60,007 nt of DNA from Acidobacteriaceae bacterium (GTDB taxonomy: Bacteria > Acidobacteriota > Terriglobia > Terriglobales > Acidobacteriaceae), in the NCBI GenBank assembly GCA_003138365.1, contig PLFY01000115.1, forward strand, positions 17,848 to 77,854, read 5' to 3'. The notes beneath the pieces were generated by a model. The model searched no databases. It saw only the letters and a program-made list of their open reading frames with translations, and was not told where the DNA came from. How positions within the stretch are numbered: position 1 is the first letter of the stretch; each line of letters starts with the position of its first letter. The translations under genes and the position numbers were made by a program. This document shows positions 52,291 through 60,007 of the stretch, piece by piece.

Positions 52291-54792
52291 TCAAGGTTTG
52301 GACGGATGGAGGACAACCTCATACTCGGGAAGCAACTCCACCCCAAGCACCTTGGCGGTTTGCCCCTCTGTGTTCATCGCTTCCCAGGCGCGCGCGTCCA
52401 GATAGATGGGCGCCTTGCGCGGCAGGGGAAGGATACTGACCTCGAGATTCTTGCCGAAAGACTCCGGCAGGAATCGTTTGAGTCCGATCTCCCATGGGCG
52501 GCCGTTGTAAAAGTCGTCATCCAGCAGGCGCCCGTCCAGAGAGAGCCTGGCCACATCGCCGGCATAGTGAATGCGCAGAAAGATGTCACTGAGGCCGGTC
52601 ATGGACTGGGCCGGGATTTTGAGCGTCCACGCCGCGGCGCTGGCAAAGTCCGCGTCGTCGGGAACCAGTGGCATGGGGCGATCCCGTCCTGTGACGTGAG
52701 AGGCCATGCGGATGGGTGGCCGCGAGGCGGCTTCGCGGCTGGCGCCCCACGCGAAATCGATCTTACGCGGCGCAACTTCGACTGCCTGTTCCCGCCAAAG
52801 CGAATGGAGGTTGTCGTTCTGCCCGTTCGGCAAGAAGAACGACGCCACCATGCGCGATGGGTCAACGGAGCGCAGATGCACTCCGTCGCCGGCCGCGAAG
52901 ACATCTGCCGGCGAAAGAAGCACCGTAGCCTTATCTCCGAGCGGGTCTCCAAATGGGTCTCCGAGCGGGCCTCCGAATGGAACTCGCCAGAACTGTTCCG
53001 CCTGGGTCTCGGATAGGAGGAGAATCCTCACCTTGCGGCCGTTCTTGCCGGCCACTTGCAACACGGCTTGCTTGCCGGGCGCCACGTTCTGGACCAGGAT
53101 GATGTGATCGGAGCGCGTGACCGATCCGCTGCCAGCCTGGACGGAGGCGACGCTACCGGCGTCAAAGGCGAATTCCGGGCGCAGGCCGGGAATGGCGAAG
53201 AAAAAGTATGTGGTTTCCGCATGGCTGTCCAAGCGAGACAGCAACTGCGCGGTGCTGTACTCGAGCGTTCCCGCGCCGAGGTCAAGATTCAACGGCCAAA
53301 TGAAATAGCTGTTCGCGGGAACGTCGATTGGCGTGCTCGGCAGGTCAATGGTTCCCGAGGCGAGCTTGATCCGAACCTGGAATGCCGGGCGCCGCGGCAT
53401 ATCGAGCTTGCGGACGTAGTTATTCACGAACAGGAAGCCATGGTTCCCGTCGGCGCGAAGCATGACGCGTGCCAAGCTCGAGTCGGCCGCTCCATGGGGC
53501 TTTTTGTCCGGCGGGTAAGGAGTCATCACCGCAAGATCCGATCCGAAGGACTGAAGGAACAGGTGCAGGCTCTTGACCTTGCGAAAAGACTCCCGCTCCT
53601 GGCCATACTCACCCAGCGGCGCCTGGAAGTCATAAGAAACGACGGGTAAGTCGTTGGGATAGCCGGATGCGATGGACTCCTCGAGCGTGGTGAGCTCGCC
53701 CACCGGGTTGGCGCCGCCGTGGAACATGTAATAGCCGTAGAGATTGACTCCCGAGCCGAGCGCGGTGAGAGTAAGTGCCGCGATATCATCCGGCTTTAGA
53801 AGCGGCCGTCGATGATAGGAGGTCTCCATGCCGCCGCCCTGCTCGGCGGCGAAGAATGGATAGTGGCTAAGATCGATCTTGCCGTCGGGATCGCCGAGCG
53901 CCATGGTACCCAGTTGGCCAAGTGCGCGATCCGCGGCGAAGAGATAGACCGGGCTGGGCGGAGAGTCGGTCGTCAAGCTCGTCCAGAAGTCGTCGGGATA
54001 CTCGCCGGAGACGGGGATCACTTCGCGGACGGGATAGTCGTGGCCGGGCCAGCCGGTGACGGAAAACAGCGGCGGAGCGATGCCCGCCGCGATGGCCAGG
54101 CGCTTCAATTCGGCGAGGTGGTCCGCACCCGCGCCGTGGCCTGTTTCGCCATATTCGTTTTCGAGTTGTACACCGAGGATCGGACCCCCGTCCTGCCAGA
54201 GGAGGCCCTTGATCTGGCCGCCTATCTGGCCGTAGAAGCGGCCCACGTACTTCAGATACTCGGGGTCGTTGCGGCGCAGCGGAATGTTCTTTTTGATGAG
54301 CCAGTCAGGAAAGCCGCCATTGCGCACTTCGCCGTGATCCCAGGGACCGATGCGCAGGTAGACGTAGAGTCCGCTTTCGTTGCACAGCTCGACAAAATGG
54401 CGGAGATCGCGCTGGCCGGTCCAGTCGAATTGGCCTTCGATCTCTTCGTGATGAATCCAGAAAACGTAGGTGGCCACAACCTGGACGCCGCCGGCCTTCA
54501 TCTTGAGCAGTTCCTCGCGCCAATACTTTTCCGGATAGCGCGCGAAGTGGAATTCGCCCATCACTGGCAACCAGGGCTTTCCATCGAGCGAGAGGTTGCG
54601 GCTGTCGACAGTAATTCTGTGCCCCGCGGGCGAGACGCCGCCCATGTTCAGAAAGCCGGTTTCCGGCGCAGGCGCGGGAACGGTAGCGTCAATGGAAAAG
54701 GGCGGAGGAACCTGTTGGGCCGGGAGGACGGAGGACAAACCCAAAAAAGCGGCAACAGTGATGGCGGCAAGCCAAGTCTTCATATTAATCAT
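52291..54792 (-). CDS. GH35 beta-galactosidase, exported
   Basis: An 833-residue glycosidase. The signal peptide ends VLPAQQ (about residue 27). The catalytic barrel has WLPVMGEFHFARYPEKYW, YVFWIHHEEIEGQFDW and GGPILGVQLENEYGE, with Glu213 as the likely acid/base. FFAAEQGGGMETSYH contains the likely nucleophile Glu. Beta-rich C-terminal domains follow, including LSDIFLRIHYAGDVARLSLDG, a jelly-roll carbohydrate-binding type. It would remove terminal beta-galactose from galactan fragments released by GH53. It sits between receptor 2 and a divergent sensor kinase. Confidence 0.92.
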   Translation of the reverse strand: MINMKTWLAAITVAAFLGLSSVLPAQQVPPPFSIDATVPAPAPETGFLNMGGVSPAGHRITVDSRNLSLDGKPWLPVMGEFHFARYPEKYWREELLKMKAGGVQVVATYVFWIHHEEIEGQFDWTGQRDLRHFVELCNESGLYVYLRIGPWDHGEVRNGGFPDWLIKKNIPLRRNDPEYLKYVGRFYGQIGGQIKGLLWQDGGPILGVQLENEYGETGHGAGADHLAELKRLAIAAGIAPPLFSVTGWPGHDYPVREVIPVSGEYPDDFWTSLTTDSPPSPVYLFAADRALGQLGTMALGDPDGKIDLSHYPFFAAEQGGGMETSYHRRPLLKPDDIAALTLTALGSGVNLYGYYMFHGGANPVGELTTLEESIASGYPNDLPVVSYDFQAPLGEYGQERESFRKVKSLHLFLQSFGSDLAVMTPYPPDKKPHGAADSSLARVMLRADGNHGFLFVNNYVRKLDMPRRPAFQVRIKLASGTIDLPSTPIDVPANSYFIWPLNLDLGAGTLEYSTAQLLSRLDSHAETTYFFFAIPGLRPEFAFDAGSVASVQAGSGSVTRSDHIILVQNVAPGKQAVLQVAGKNGRKVRILLLSETQAEQFWRVPFGGPLGDPFGDPLGDKATVLLSPADVFAAGDGVHLRSVDPSRMVASFFLPNGQNDNLHSLWREQAVEVAPRKIDFAWGASREAASRPPIRMASHVTGRDRPMPLVPDDADFASAAAWTLKIPAQSMTGLSDIFLRIHYAGDVARLSLDGRLLDDDFYNGRPWEIGLKRFLPESFGKNLEVSILPLPRKAPIYLDARAWEAMNTEGQTAKVLGVELLPEYEVVLHPSKP
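52937..52981. repeat. Short tandem repeat inside GH35 gene
   Basis: Two imperfect 24-bp units ('tccgagcgggtctccaaatg' and its near copy) encode GGPLGDPFGDPLGD. It is a Gly/Pro/Asp loop insertion between domains. Confidence 0.6.
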
Positions 54793-54994
54793 TCACCAGA
54801 ATTGGATCGACGATTCCAATGGCCGCAACTGGCGCGCCGGTGGAATCGTTTTCATTCAAGCGGAAGATCGATGCCCATCCGCCGTTCGTTCAAGTTCTGC
54901 TCAGGTCCGCGGCAGTTTCACCGGATCAATAGGCTCGCCCGAGAGCGCGTTGCCCTATCGCGGTTAACTATAGGCGTGTCTTGAGGGCGATTGA

Positions 54995-55012
54995 ATCGGC
55001 AGAAAGTAGGAT
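54995..55012 (-). promoter_or_regulatory. Shared galactan-locus promoter motif, copy 3
   Basis: ATCCTACTTTCTGCCGAT on the minus strand, about 203 bp before the GH35 start and about 90 bp before the divergent sensor kinase start. Confidence 0.5.
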
Positions 55013-55100
55013 TGGCGGGAATTATTTCTTCGCTTCCTTCTGCTCGATTTTTCCGCGGATCGTTGTTGGGGGTTGTTGAACAGGTCCGCAATGAGCGAAG

Positions 55101-58100
55101 ATGGCTGACGGATGGCTCAGGCTGCGCACAAGTAAGCTGGCGCCTGGAGGCTTTGACCTGAACACTGCTCGATACCCGAATCGCCGGCCTTCGCATCGGC
55201 AAGGCACTCCGCGCCGCGGCGGTCTGCTGCTGCATGGACTTCTGCTGGGGGTCCTGGGCCTGTTCATGCTGGGCGGTCGAAGTACGCAAGCGCAGCGGCC
55301 GGTAGTTGAAACACTTCCGGCGAACGGCGAGGAGTGGAACTACACAATCCGTTCCTGGCAATCACAGGACGGTTTGCCGGAGGAAACGGTACAGGCCTTC
55401 GCTCAGACCCCTGACGGCTCGCTTTGGGTGGGCACCAGCGGTGGGCTGCTGCGGTTTGACGGGGCGCGTTTCCATCTGTTTGCACATGAGAATACGCCTG
55501 CCTTTGGCGAGAACAGCGTCTTTTGCATGCTGGCGGCCCGCGACGGCCGCCTGTGGATCGGCACCGACGGCAGCGGACTGATCGAGTGGCGAAACGGCGT
55601 CTTTCACGCCTATCCTGCCGAGGAAGGCCAGACTGCCGATTTTGTGCGCGCACTCGCGGAGGACCACAATGGCCTGCTGTGGGTGGCCACGGACGACGGG
55701 CTGTTCTGGGCCAAAGACGGCCGCATGGTGCGGGCGGACAAACCGCTGGGACTGCCCGTGTTCAACGTTCATGCCGTTCTGGAAGACAGCACCGGACGTA
55801 TATGGGTGGGCGGGTCGCGCCTGTATTCGTTGAAAGATGGGCAGCATCGCGAGTACTCGCTGCCGGACAATGACAGCCGCAACAAGGTGAAATCGTTTCT
55901 GCAGACGGCCGACGGGGTGATCTGGGTGGGAACCGTTGGCGGGTTATACCGGCTGCGGCCTGGCCAGGACAGATTCGAGCCGGTGCCCGGAGTCTCCGGC
56001 ACCATCCGCTCCCTGCGTGAGGCGCCCAACGGGGAGTTGTGGGCCGGTGCGATCGGCGAGGGCATCTTCAGGATTCGCGGCAATCGCGTCACCCGCCTGC
56101 AGGCGCCTTCGCCGCTGGTCAGCAACACCGTGCTCTCCATCTTTGCCGATGCGGACCGGAATCTGTGGATCGGCACCCAGGCCGGCATGATGCGCCTGAG
56201 CCGGACGCCGGTGCGCGTCCTGGCCCTGCCGACGGCCGCCGACTCGGACTTCGGCACCGTGGCTCTGGATACGGACGGTTCGCTGTGGGCTGCTTCAAAC
56301 CAGCTTGTGCATGTGCAGGGCGGCCATGCCGCGGCTTTCAGATTTCCTGGACTGGGTGAGGAGCGCGTTCGCAACGTGCTGCGCAGCCGCGACGGATCGC
56401 TTTGGATCGGAACCGACGGAAGCGGCGTCTATCGTCTTTCCGCCCAGGGAACGAAGCACTTCACCACGCACGAGGGACTGGTGAACAACTTTGTGCGCGT
56501 CTTTCTCGAGTCAAAAGACGGAACCATGTGGATTGGGACCGATAACGGCGTGAGTCATCTGGATCGAGGTGTTTTTCACAATTACACCTCGCAGAACGGG
56601 CTGGCCTATAACAGCATCCGCTCGTTGTTGGAAAATCGCGACGGAACCATCTGGATCGGCACGGAACATGGACTGAGCCAGTTCAGGAATGGTGAGTTCC
56701 TTCATGACGCGATGACCGCTGCGCTGGGCGACGAGAAAGTGTGGGCGCTCCATCAAGATCAGGATGGCGGAATGTGGATCGGCACGCGCGCTCATGGGCT
56801 CTATCGCTACCGCAACGGCCAGCTTTCCCACTACACCACGGCCAACGGACTGGCCAGCGACAGCATCTATTGCATTCTCGAGGACAAGCAAGGCCATTTC
56901 TGGTTCAGTGGTCCCTTGGGCGTGATGCTGCTGGACCGTGGCGAGCTGGATGCTCAGGCCCGGAACAAAGAACAACTTCTTTCCCTGCGAATCTTCCGCG
57001 CCGACGAGGGCGGCAAGCCCGCGCAGTTTTATGGCGGAACCCAGCCGGCCGGCGCCCTCACCAAAACGGGCGAAGCGTGGTTTCCCACCAGTCAGGGGCT
57101 GTGGAGCATTCGCCCCGATGAACTGGAACATCCATTCATCTCCAACCTGAATATCGACACCATGACGGTCGATGGCCGGCCCGTGTCTCTGGCTGGAAAG
57201 CTCGATCTGGATGCGGGCAGCGACCGCGTCGAGATTGCGTATGAGCCGGTCTTGCTGCGTTCGCAGGAAGGACTGCGCTTTCGCTACAAGCTTGACAGGT
57301 ATGACCGGAACTGGACCTATGCGGGCGCGCAGCAACGGCTCGCAACCTATACGAATCTTCCTGCCGGTCAATACACGTTTCTTGTGGAAGCCTGGGAGAC
57401 GGATCATCCGGGACATACGGCCCGCGCCTCGATCAACTTCGTCAAGAAGCCCTATTTCTACCGGACGCCATGGTTTGTGGCCCTCTGCGTTGTGCTCGTT
57501 GGGCTGGTATCCATCCTCGCGTATCAGGTGCGAATGAAGCAGATTCATGGTCGATTCAAAGCGGTCCTGGCGGAACGGACGCGGCTGGCGCGCGAAATGC
57601 ACGATACGCTCATCCAAGGCTGCGTGAGCATCTCCGCGCTGCTTGAGGCTGCATCAAGCGGAGAAGTGGATGACAACGAGTCCAGGCTGCACTTGATCGA
57701 CTATGCCGCCACACAGATTCGCGCCACCGTGGACGAGGCACGCCAGGCGGTGTGGAATTTGCGCGGCGACGAGCACACGCTCGTCGATCTGGAGGCCGCG
57801 CTCCAGCGCATGGCCGAACGGATTGGCCGGGAACATGAAGTGAAGATGGTCTATCGCGTGGCCGGAAAGCCGTTTGGCATCAACCTGCCCGCTACGCATG
57901 AGTTGATGATGGTGGCCCGGGAAGCGGTATTCAACGCGATCCTGCATGGTCATGCGAAGAATGTGGAAGCGGAGATCTGCTACGCGGGCGAGTCGCTTTC
58001 GCTCACGGTAAAGGACGACGGGGAGGGCTTCGACGCCGCGGAAGCCTTCTCCGATGGGCACTTTGGCTTGCGTGGGATGCAGGAAAGGATTCATCGCTTC

Positions 58101-58184
58101 GAAGGAGAATTTGAAATCGAGAGCATCCCCCGGCAGGGAACCCGCGTGCGCGTAGAGATTCCACGCAGCGCCATCGCCCAATGA
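55101..58184 (+). CDS. Sensor histidine kinase with Reg_prop propellers and Y_Y_Y domain
   Basis: A 1027-residue membrane sensor. An export signal lies around residues 41-65, ending STQAQ. Residues about 75-680 contain many Reg_prop-type repeats (DGSLWVGTSGGLLRFDG, DGTIWIGTEHGLSQF), forming two periplasmic propellers. A Y_Y_Y domain follows (FRYKLDRYDRNWTYAG, about 730-790). One transmembrane helix lies near 795-815. The HisKA_3 box is REMHDTLIQG with His834, and the ATPase domain has NAILHGHAKN, DDGEGFD and GHFGLRGMQER. It resembles sensors controlling polysaccharide use. The response regulator follows 73 bp later. The likely signal is a galactan-derived sugar. Confidence 0.9.
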   Translation: MADGWLRLRTSKLAPGGFDLNTARYPNRRPSHRQGTPRRGGLLLHGLLLGVLGLFMLGGRSTQAQRPVVETLPANGEEWNYTIRSWQSQDGLPEETVQAFAQTPDGSLWVGTSGGLLRFDGARFHLFAHENTPAFGENSVFCMLAARDGRLWIGTDGSGLIEWRNGVFHAYPAEEGQTADFVRALAEDHNGLLWVATDDGLFWAKDGRMVRADKPLGLPVFNVHAVLEDSTGRIWVGGSRLYSLKDGQHREYSLPDNDSRNKVKSFLQTADGVIWVGTVGGLYRLRPGQDRFEPVPGVSGTIRSLREAPNGELWAGAIGEGIFRIRGNRVTRLQAPSPLVSNTVLSIFADADRNLWIGTQAGMMRLSRTPVRVLALPTAADSDFGTVALDTDGSLWAASNQLVHVQGGHAAAFRFPGLGEERVRNVLRSRDGSLWIGTDGSGVYRLSAQGTKHFTTHEGLVNNFVRVFLESKDGTMWIGTDNGVSHLDRGVFHNYTSQNGLAYNSIRSLLENRDGTIWIGTEHGLSQFRNGEFLHDAMTAALGDEKVWALHQDQDGGMWIGTRAHGLYRYRNGQLSHYTTANGLASDSIYCILEDKQGHFWFSGPLGVMLLDRGELDAQARNKEQLLSLRIFRADEGGKPAQFYGGTQPAGALTKTGEAWFPTSQGLWSIRPDELEHPFISNLNIDTMTVDGRPVSLAGKLDLDAGSDRVEIAYEPVLLRSQEGLRFRYKLDRYDRNWTYAGAQQRLATYTNLPAGQYTFLVEAWETDHPGHTARASINFVKKPYFYRTPWFVALCVVLVGLVSILAYQVRMKQIHGRFKAVLAERTRLAREMHDTLIQGCVSISALLEAASSGEVDDNESRLHLIDYAATQIRATVDEARQAVWNLRGDEHTLVDLEAALQRMAERIGREHEVKMVYRVAGKPFGINLPATHELMMVAREAVFNAILHGHAKNVEAEICYAGESLSLTVKDDGEGFDAAEAFSDGHFGLRGMQERIHRFEGEFEIESIPRQGTRVRVEIPRSAIAQ

Positions 58185-58257
58185 TGCCAGGTCCCTGCAA
58201 GGTCTTCGTGCCTGGGCCTGACCACTCTATGCTCCAGGCACTATAATCTGTTTGCTT

Positions 58258-58878
58258 ATGCCGCCGATCCGCATTCTTATCGTCGACGATCACCCGATCA
58301 TGCGCGTCGGGATCACGGCGCTCATTGCGTCCTGCAACGAGATGGAGACAGTCGCGCAGGCCGGCAGCGGCGAAGAGGCGCTCAAGCTGCACGCACTCCA
58401 TCACCCCGACATCACCTTGATGGACTTGCGATTGCCCGGCATCAGCGGGGTGGAGACCATTCGCCGCATCCGCACCCAGAGCCCAAAGGCGCGGTTTATC
58501 GTCCTCACCACCTATGAAGGCGACGAGGACATCTATCAGGCCATGGAAGCCGGCGCAACCGGCTACCTGGTAAAGGGCATGCCGCAGGAGATGTTGGTGA
58601 ATGCGGTGAAGCGAGTCCACGGCGGAGGGCGCTATGTCCCACCGCCCGTGTCTCAGGCGCTCACTTCGCGCACCCGCGACTCGAACCTCAGCAACCGCGA
58701 ACGCGAGGTGCTGGCGCTGTTGGCAAAGGGCAAATCCAATCGGGAGATTGCCGCCATGCTGGGCATCACCGAGGCCACTGTCAAATGCCACGTGAGCGTG
58801 ATCCTTATGCGTCTCAACGCCAGTGATCGTACTCAAGCGGTGGTGGCGGGACTGCAGCGCGGACTGATCCACATTTAG
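58258..58878 (+). CDS. NarL/FixJ-family response regulator
   Basis: A 206-residue regulator. The receiver domain has IVDDHP and phospho-acceptor Asp56 in TLMDLRLP. VLTTYEGDEDIYQAMEAGATGYLVKG includes the conserved Thr and Lys. The LuxR-type helix-turn-helix has LSNREREVLALLAKGKSNRE followed by ATVKCHVSVILMRL. The ATG at 58258 is preferred over a TTG at 58252. It is the cognate partner of the upstream sensor kinase and is a candidate to bind the shared motif in the galactan locus. Confidence 0.93.
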   Translation: MPPIRILIVDDHPIMRVGITALIASCNEMETVAQAGSGEEALKLHALHHPDITLMDLRLPGISGVETIRRIRTQSPKARFIVLTTYEGDEDIYQAMEAGATGYLVKGMPQEMLVNAVKRVHGGGRYVPPPVSQALTSRTRDSNLSNREREVLALLAKGKSNREIAAMLGITEATVKCHVSVILMRLNASDRTQAVVAGLQRGLIHI

Positions 58879-58926
58879 GCAGCCTGGCAAGAACCCGAGG
58901 TCGAGACTGTTTCCCTGAGGTGATTC

Positions 58927-59988
58927 GTGAAGCGTCGCAGATCGGTATCGGTCGTGATTCTTGTCCTCGCCGCAAGCGTTGCTTGTCCGGCACAGCAAAC
59001 CCCAGCAGGGAAGTCCTCGCAGTATGCCATCGGCGCGGATATCTCCTTCCTGCCTCAGGCCGAGCAGCAAGGCGCCGTCTTCAAGGAAAACGGCGTAGCC
59101 AAGCCCGCCTTGGAGATACTTCGCGATCACGGCTACAACTGGGTCCGCCTGCGCATCTTCAATTCGCCCGCGACGCTCCCCAACAATCTCGACTACACTC
59201 TGGCCGCCGCGAAGCGAGCCAAGGCCATGGGTTTTCGACTGCTGCTCGACTTCCATTATGCCGACGACTGGGCCGACCCGGGCCATCAGCCGACTCCAGT
59301 TGCGTGGAGAGAGCTTTCGCACCAGCAGTTGGTCGACGCCGTCTTTGCCTACACGCGCGACACAATCGCATCCTTCAGGAATGCGGGTGTCATGCCGGAC
59401 ATGGTGCAGGTGGGCAACGAGATTACGCATGGCATGTTATGGCCCGACGGCAAGCTGCCGGAAAACTGGGATCGCTTTGCCGAGTTGGTAAAAGCGGGGA
59501 TCGACGGAGTATCCGCCGGCAGCGGAACCGATCCCCATCCGGCTATCATGATTCACATTGACCGTGGTGGAGATATCGCCGGAACAAAGTACTTCTTCGA
59601 CAAACTTCTCAGTTACAAGATTCAGTTCGACGTCATCGGCCAATCCTATTACCCGTGGTGGCACGGCAGCCTCAACGATCTGCGCGCCAATCTGGAATTC
59701 ACCATCCGCGAATACGGCAAAGACGTATACATCGTGGAGACCGCCTACAATTGGGAGCCCGGCAATTACATGAAGCGCCCAGGCCCGTTTCCTGAAACGC
59801 CGGAGGGCCAGCGCGACTTCCTCGATGAGGTGAACCGAATCGTAATGGAAGCGCCCGGCGCCCACGGCAAAGGTGTCTTCTGGTGGGAACCGGCAGTCCG
59901 CGGAGAGTTGGTGCAACGCGGGTTCTTCGATGGCGACGGCAACGTTCTTCCCGTCATCGCCGTCTATGATCGCTTTGCCCGCTACTAG
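58927..59988 (+). CDS. GH53 endo-beta-1,4-galactanase, exported
   Basis: A 353-residue enzyme. The signal peptide ends ACPAQQ. The GH53 barrel has IGADISFLPQAEQQG, WVRLRIFNSPA and LLDFHYADDWADPGHQPTP. Acid/base Glu is in QVGNEITHGMLWPDG, nucleophile Glu in YIVETAYNW, and GVFWWEPA lies near the end. The GTG start at 58927 has GAGGTGA 4 nt upstream. Unlike the first GH53 it has no lipobox and no extra module, so the two may act in different places or on different chain lengths. It lies 48 bp after the response regulator and may share its transcript. Confidence 0.93.
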   Translation: MKRRRSVSVVILVLAASVACPAQQTPAGKSSQYAIGADISFLPQAEQQGAVFKENGVAKPALEILRDHGYNWVRLRIFNSPATLPNNLDYTLAAAKRAKAMGFRLLLDFHYADDWADPGHQPTPVAWRELSHQQLVDAVFAYTRDTIASFRNAGVMPDMVQVGNEITHGMLWPDGKLPENWDRFAELVKAGIDGVSAGSGTDPHPAIMIHIDRGGDIAGTKYFFDKLLSYKIQFDVIGQSYYPWWHGSLNDLRANLEFTIREYGKDVYIVETAYNWEPGNYMKRPGPFPETPEGQRDFLDEVNRIVMEAPGAHGKGVFWWEPAVRGELVQRGFFDGDGNVLPVIAVYDRFARY

Positions 59989-60007
59989 GTCTCTGACCGT
60001 ATGAAAA

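Noticed and set aside
56511-57617. 368-codon minus-strand open frame
   Set aside because: It is antisense to the sensor kinase, whose propeller, Y_Y_Y and kinase motifs are unambiguous.
58003-59430. 475-codon minus-strand open frame
   Set aside because: It is antisense to the sensor kinase end, response regulator and GH53 genes. No domain is visible.
1-60007. CRISPR arrays, rRNA genes, prophage or transposase genes
   Set aside because: None seen on reading both strands. Repeats found are short dispersed hairpins, not regularly spaced arrays, and no integrase or transposase motif was recognised.

Overview
The window looks like chromosomal DNA from an acidobacterium (Terriglobia/Acidobacteriaceae-like). 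This is inferred from gene content: two very large Oar-type TonB-dependent receptors with an N-terminal carboxypeptidase-regulatory-like domain and no SusD partner, a Reg_prop/Y_Y_Y sensor kinase, a fused molybdate permease-ATPase, and intergenic hairpin repeats of the 'cctcaggggctaaagccc' and 'ggcacggctgaagccgtgcc' type. No database search was possible, so family names rest on motifs read in the translations.

Layout. 0-7 kb (mostly minus strand): secG, tRNA-Leu(GAG), a RES/Xre-ParS toxin-antitoxin pair with an unusual gap and a dyad operator, a PaiB-like FMN protein, two HAD phosphatases, and molybdate uptake (modA plus a modB-modC fusion). 7-16 kb: Oar receptor 1, glpD, a GlpT-type transporter, and a GRP/RhaT-type sugar transporter preceded by a 33-residue membrane microprotein. 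16.7-27.4 kb: a catabolic cluster built around a selenium-type xanthine dehydrogenase homologue (ssnA diverging from preA-like, two PLP enzymes, xdh, ygeY, D-aminoacylase). A perfect CRP-type palindrome lies in the divergent promoter region. 27.5-45.4 kb: a signalling and conflict-like island. It holds a Ser/Thr kinase with a long helical repeat region, a large exported protein, a degenerate cyclase-like membrane protein and an HD (SpoT-like) hydrolase. It also holds a lipoprotein / SLOG-transmembrane / patatin operon, a beta-barrel protein, and a TIR plus nSTAND-TPR pair. 45.9-60 kb: a galactan-use locus with an Oar receptor remnant, two GH53 endo-galactanases, a complete Oar receptor, a GH35 beta-galactosidase, and a two-component system.

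How it fits together. In the galactan locus, GH53 enzymes would cut arabinogalactan or galactan, the Oar receptor would import oligomers, GH35 would release galactose, and the sensor kinase plus NarL-type regulator would control expression. Three promoters there share an 18-bp motif in the same orientation. The molybdate transporter may supply cofactor metal to the molybdoenzyme encoded about 15 kb away. The most novel material is the 33-45 kb island, where a three-domain TIR-type protein, an nSTAND ATPase, a SLOG-membrane protein and a patatin lie close together. These are components known from nucleotide-signalling anti-phage systems, but this arrangement does not match one I can name. Several interspersed repeats are also recorded, including one that provides the stop codon of two unrelated genes.
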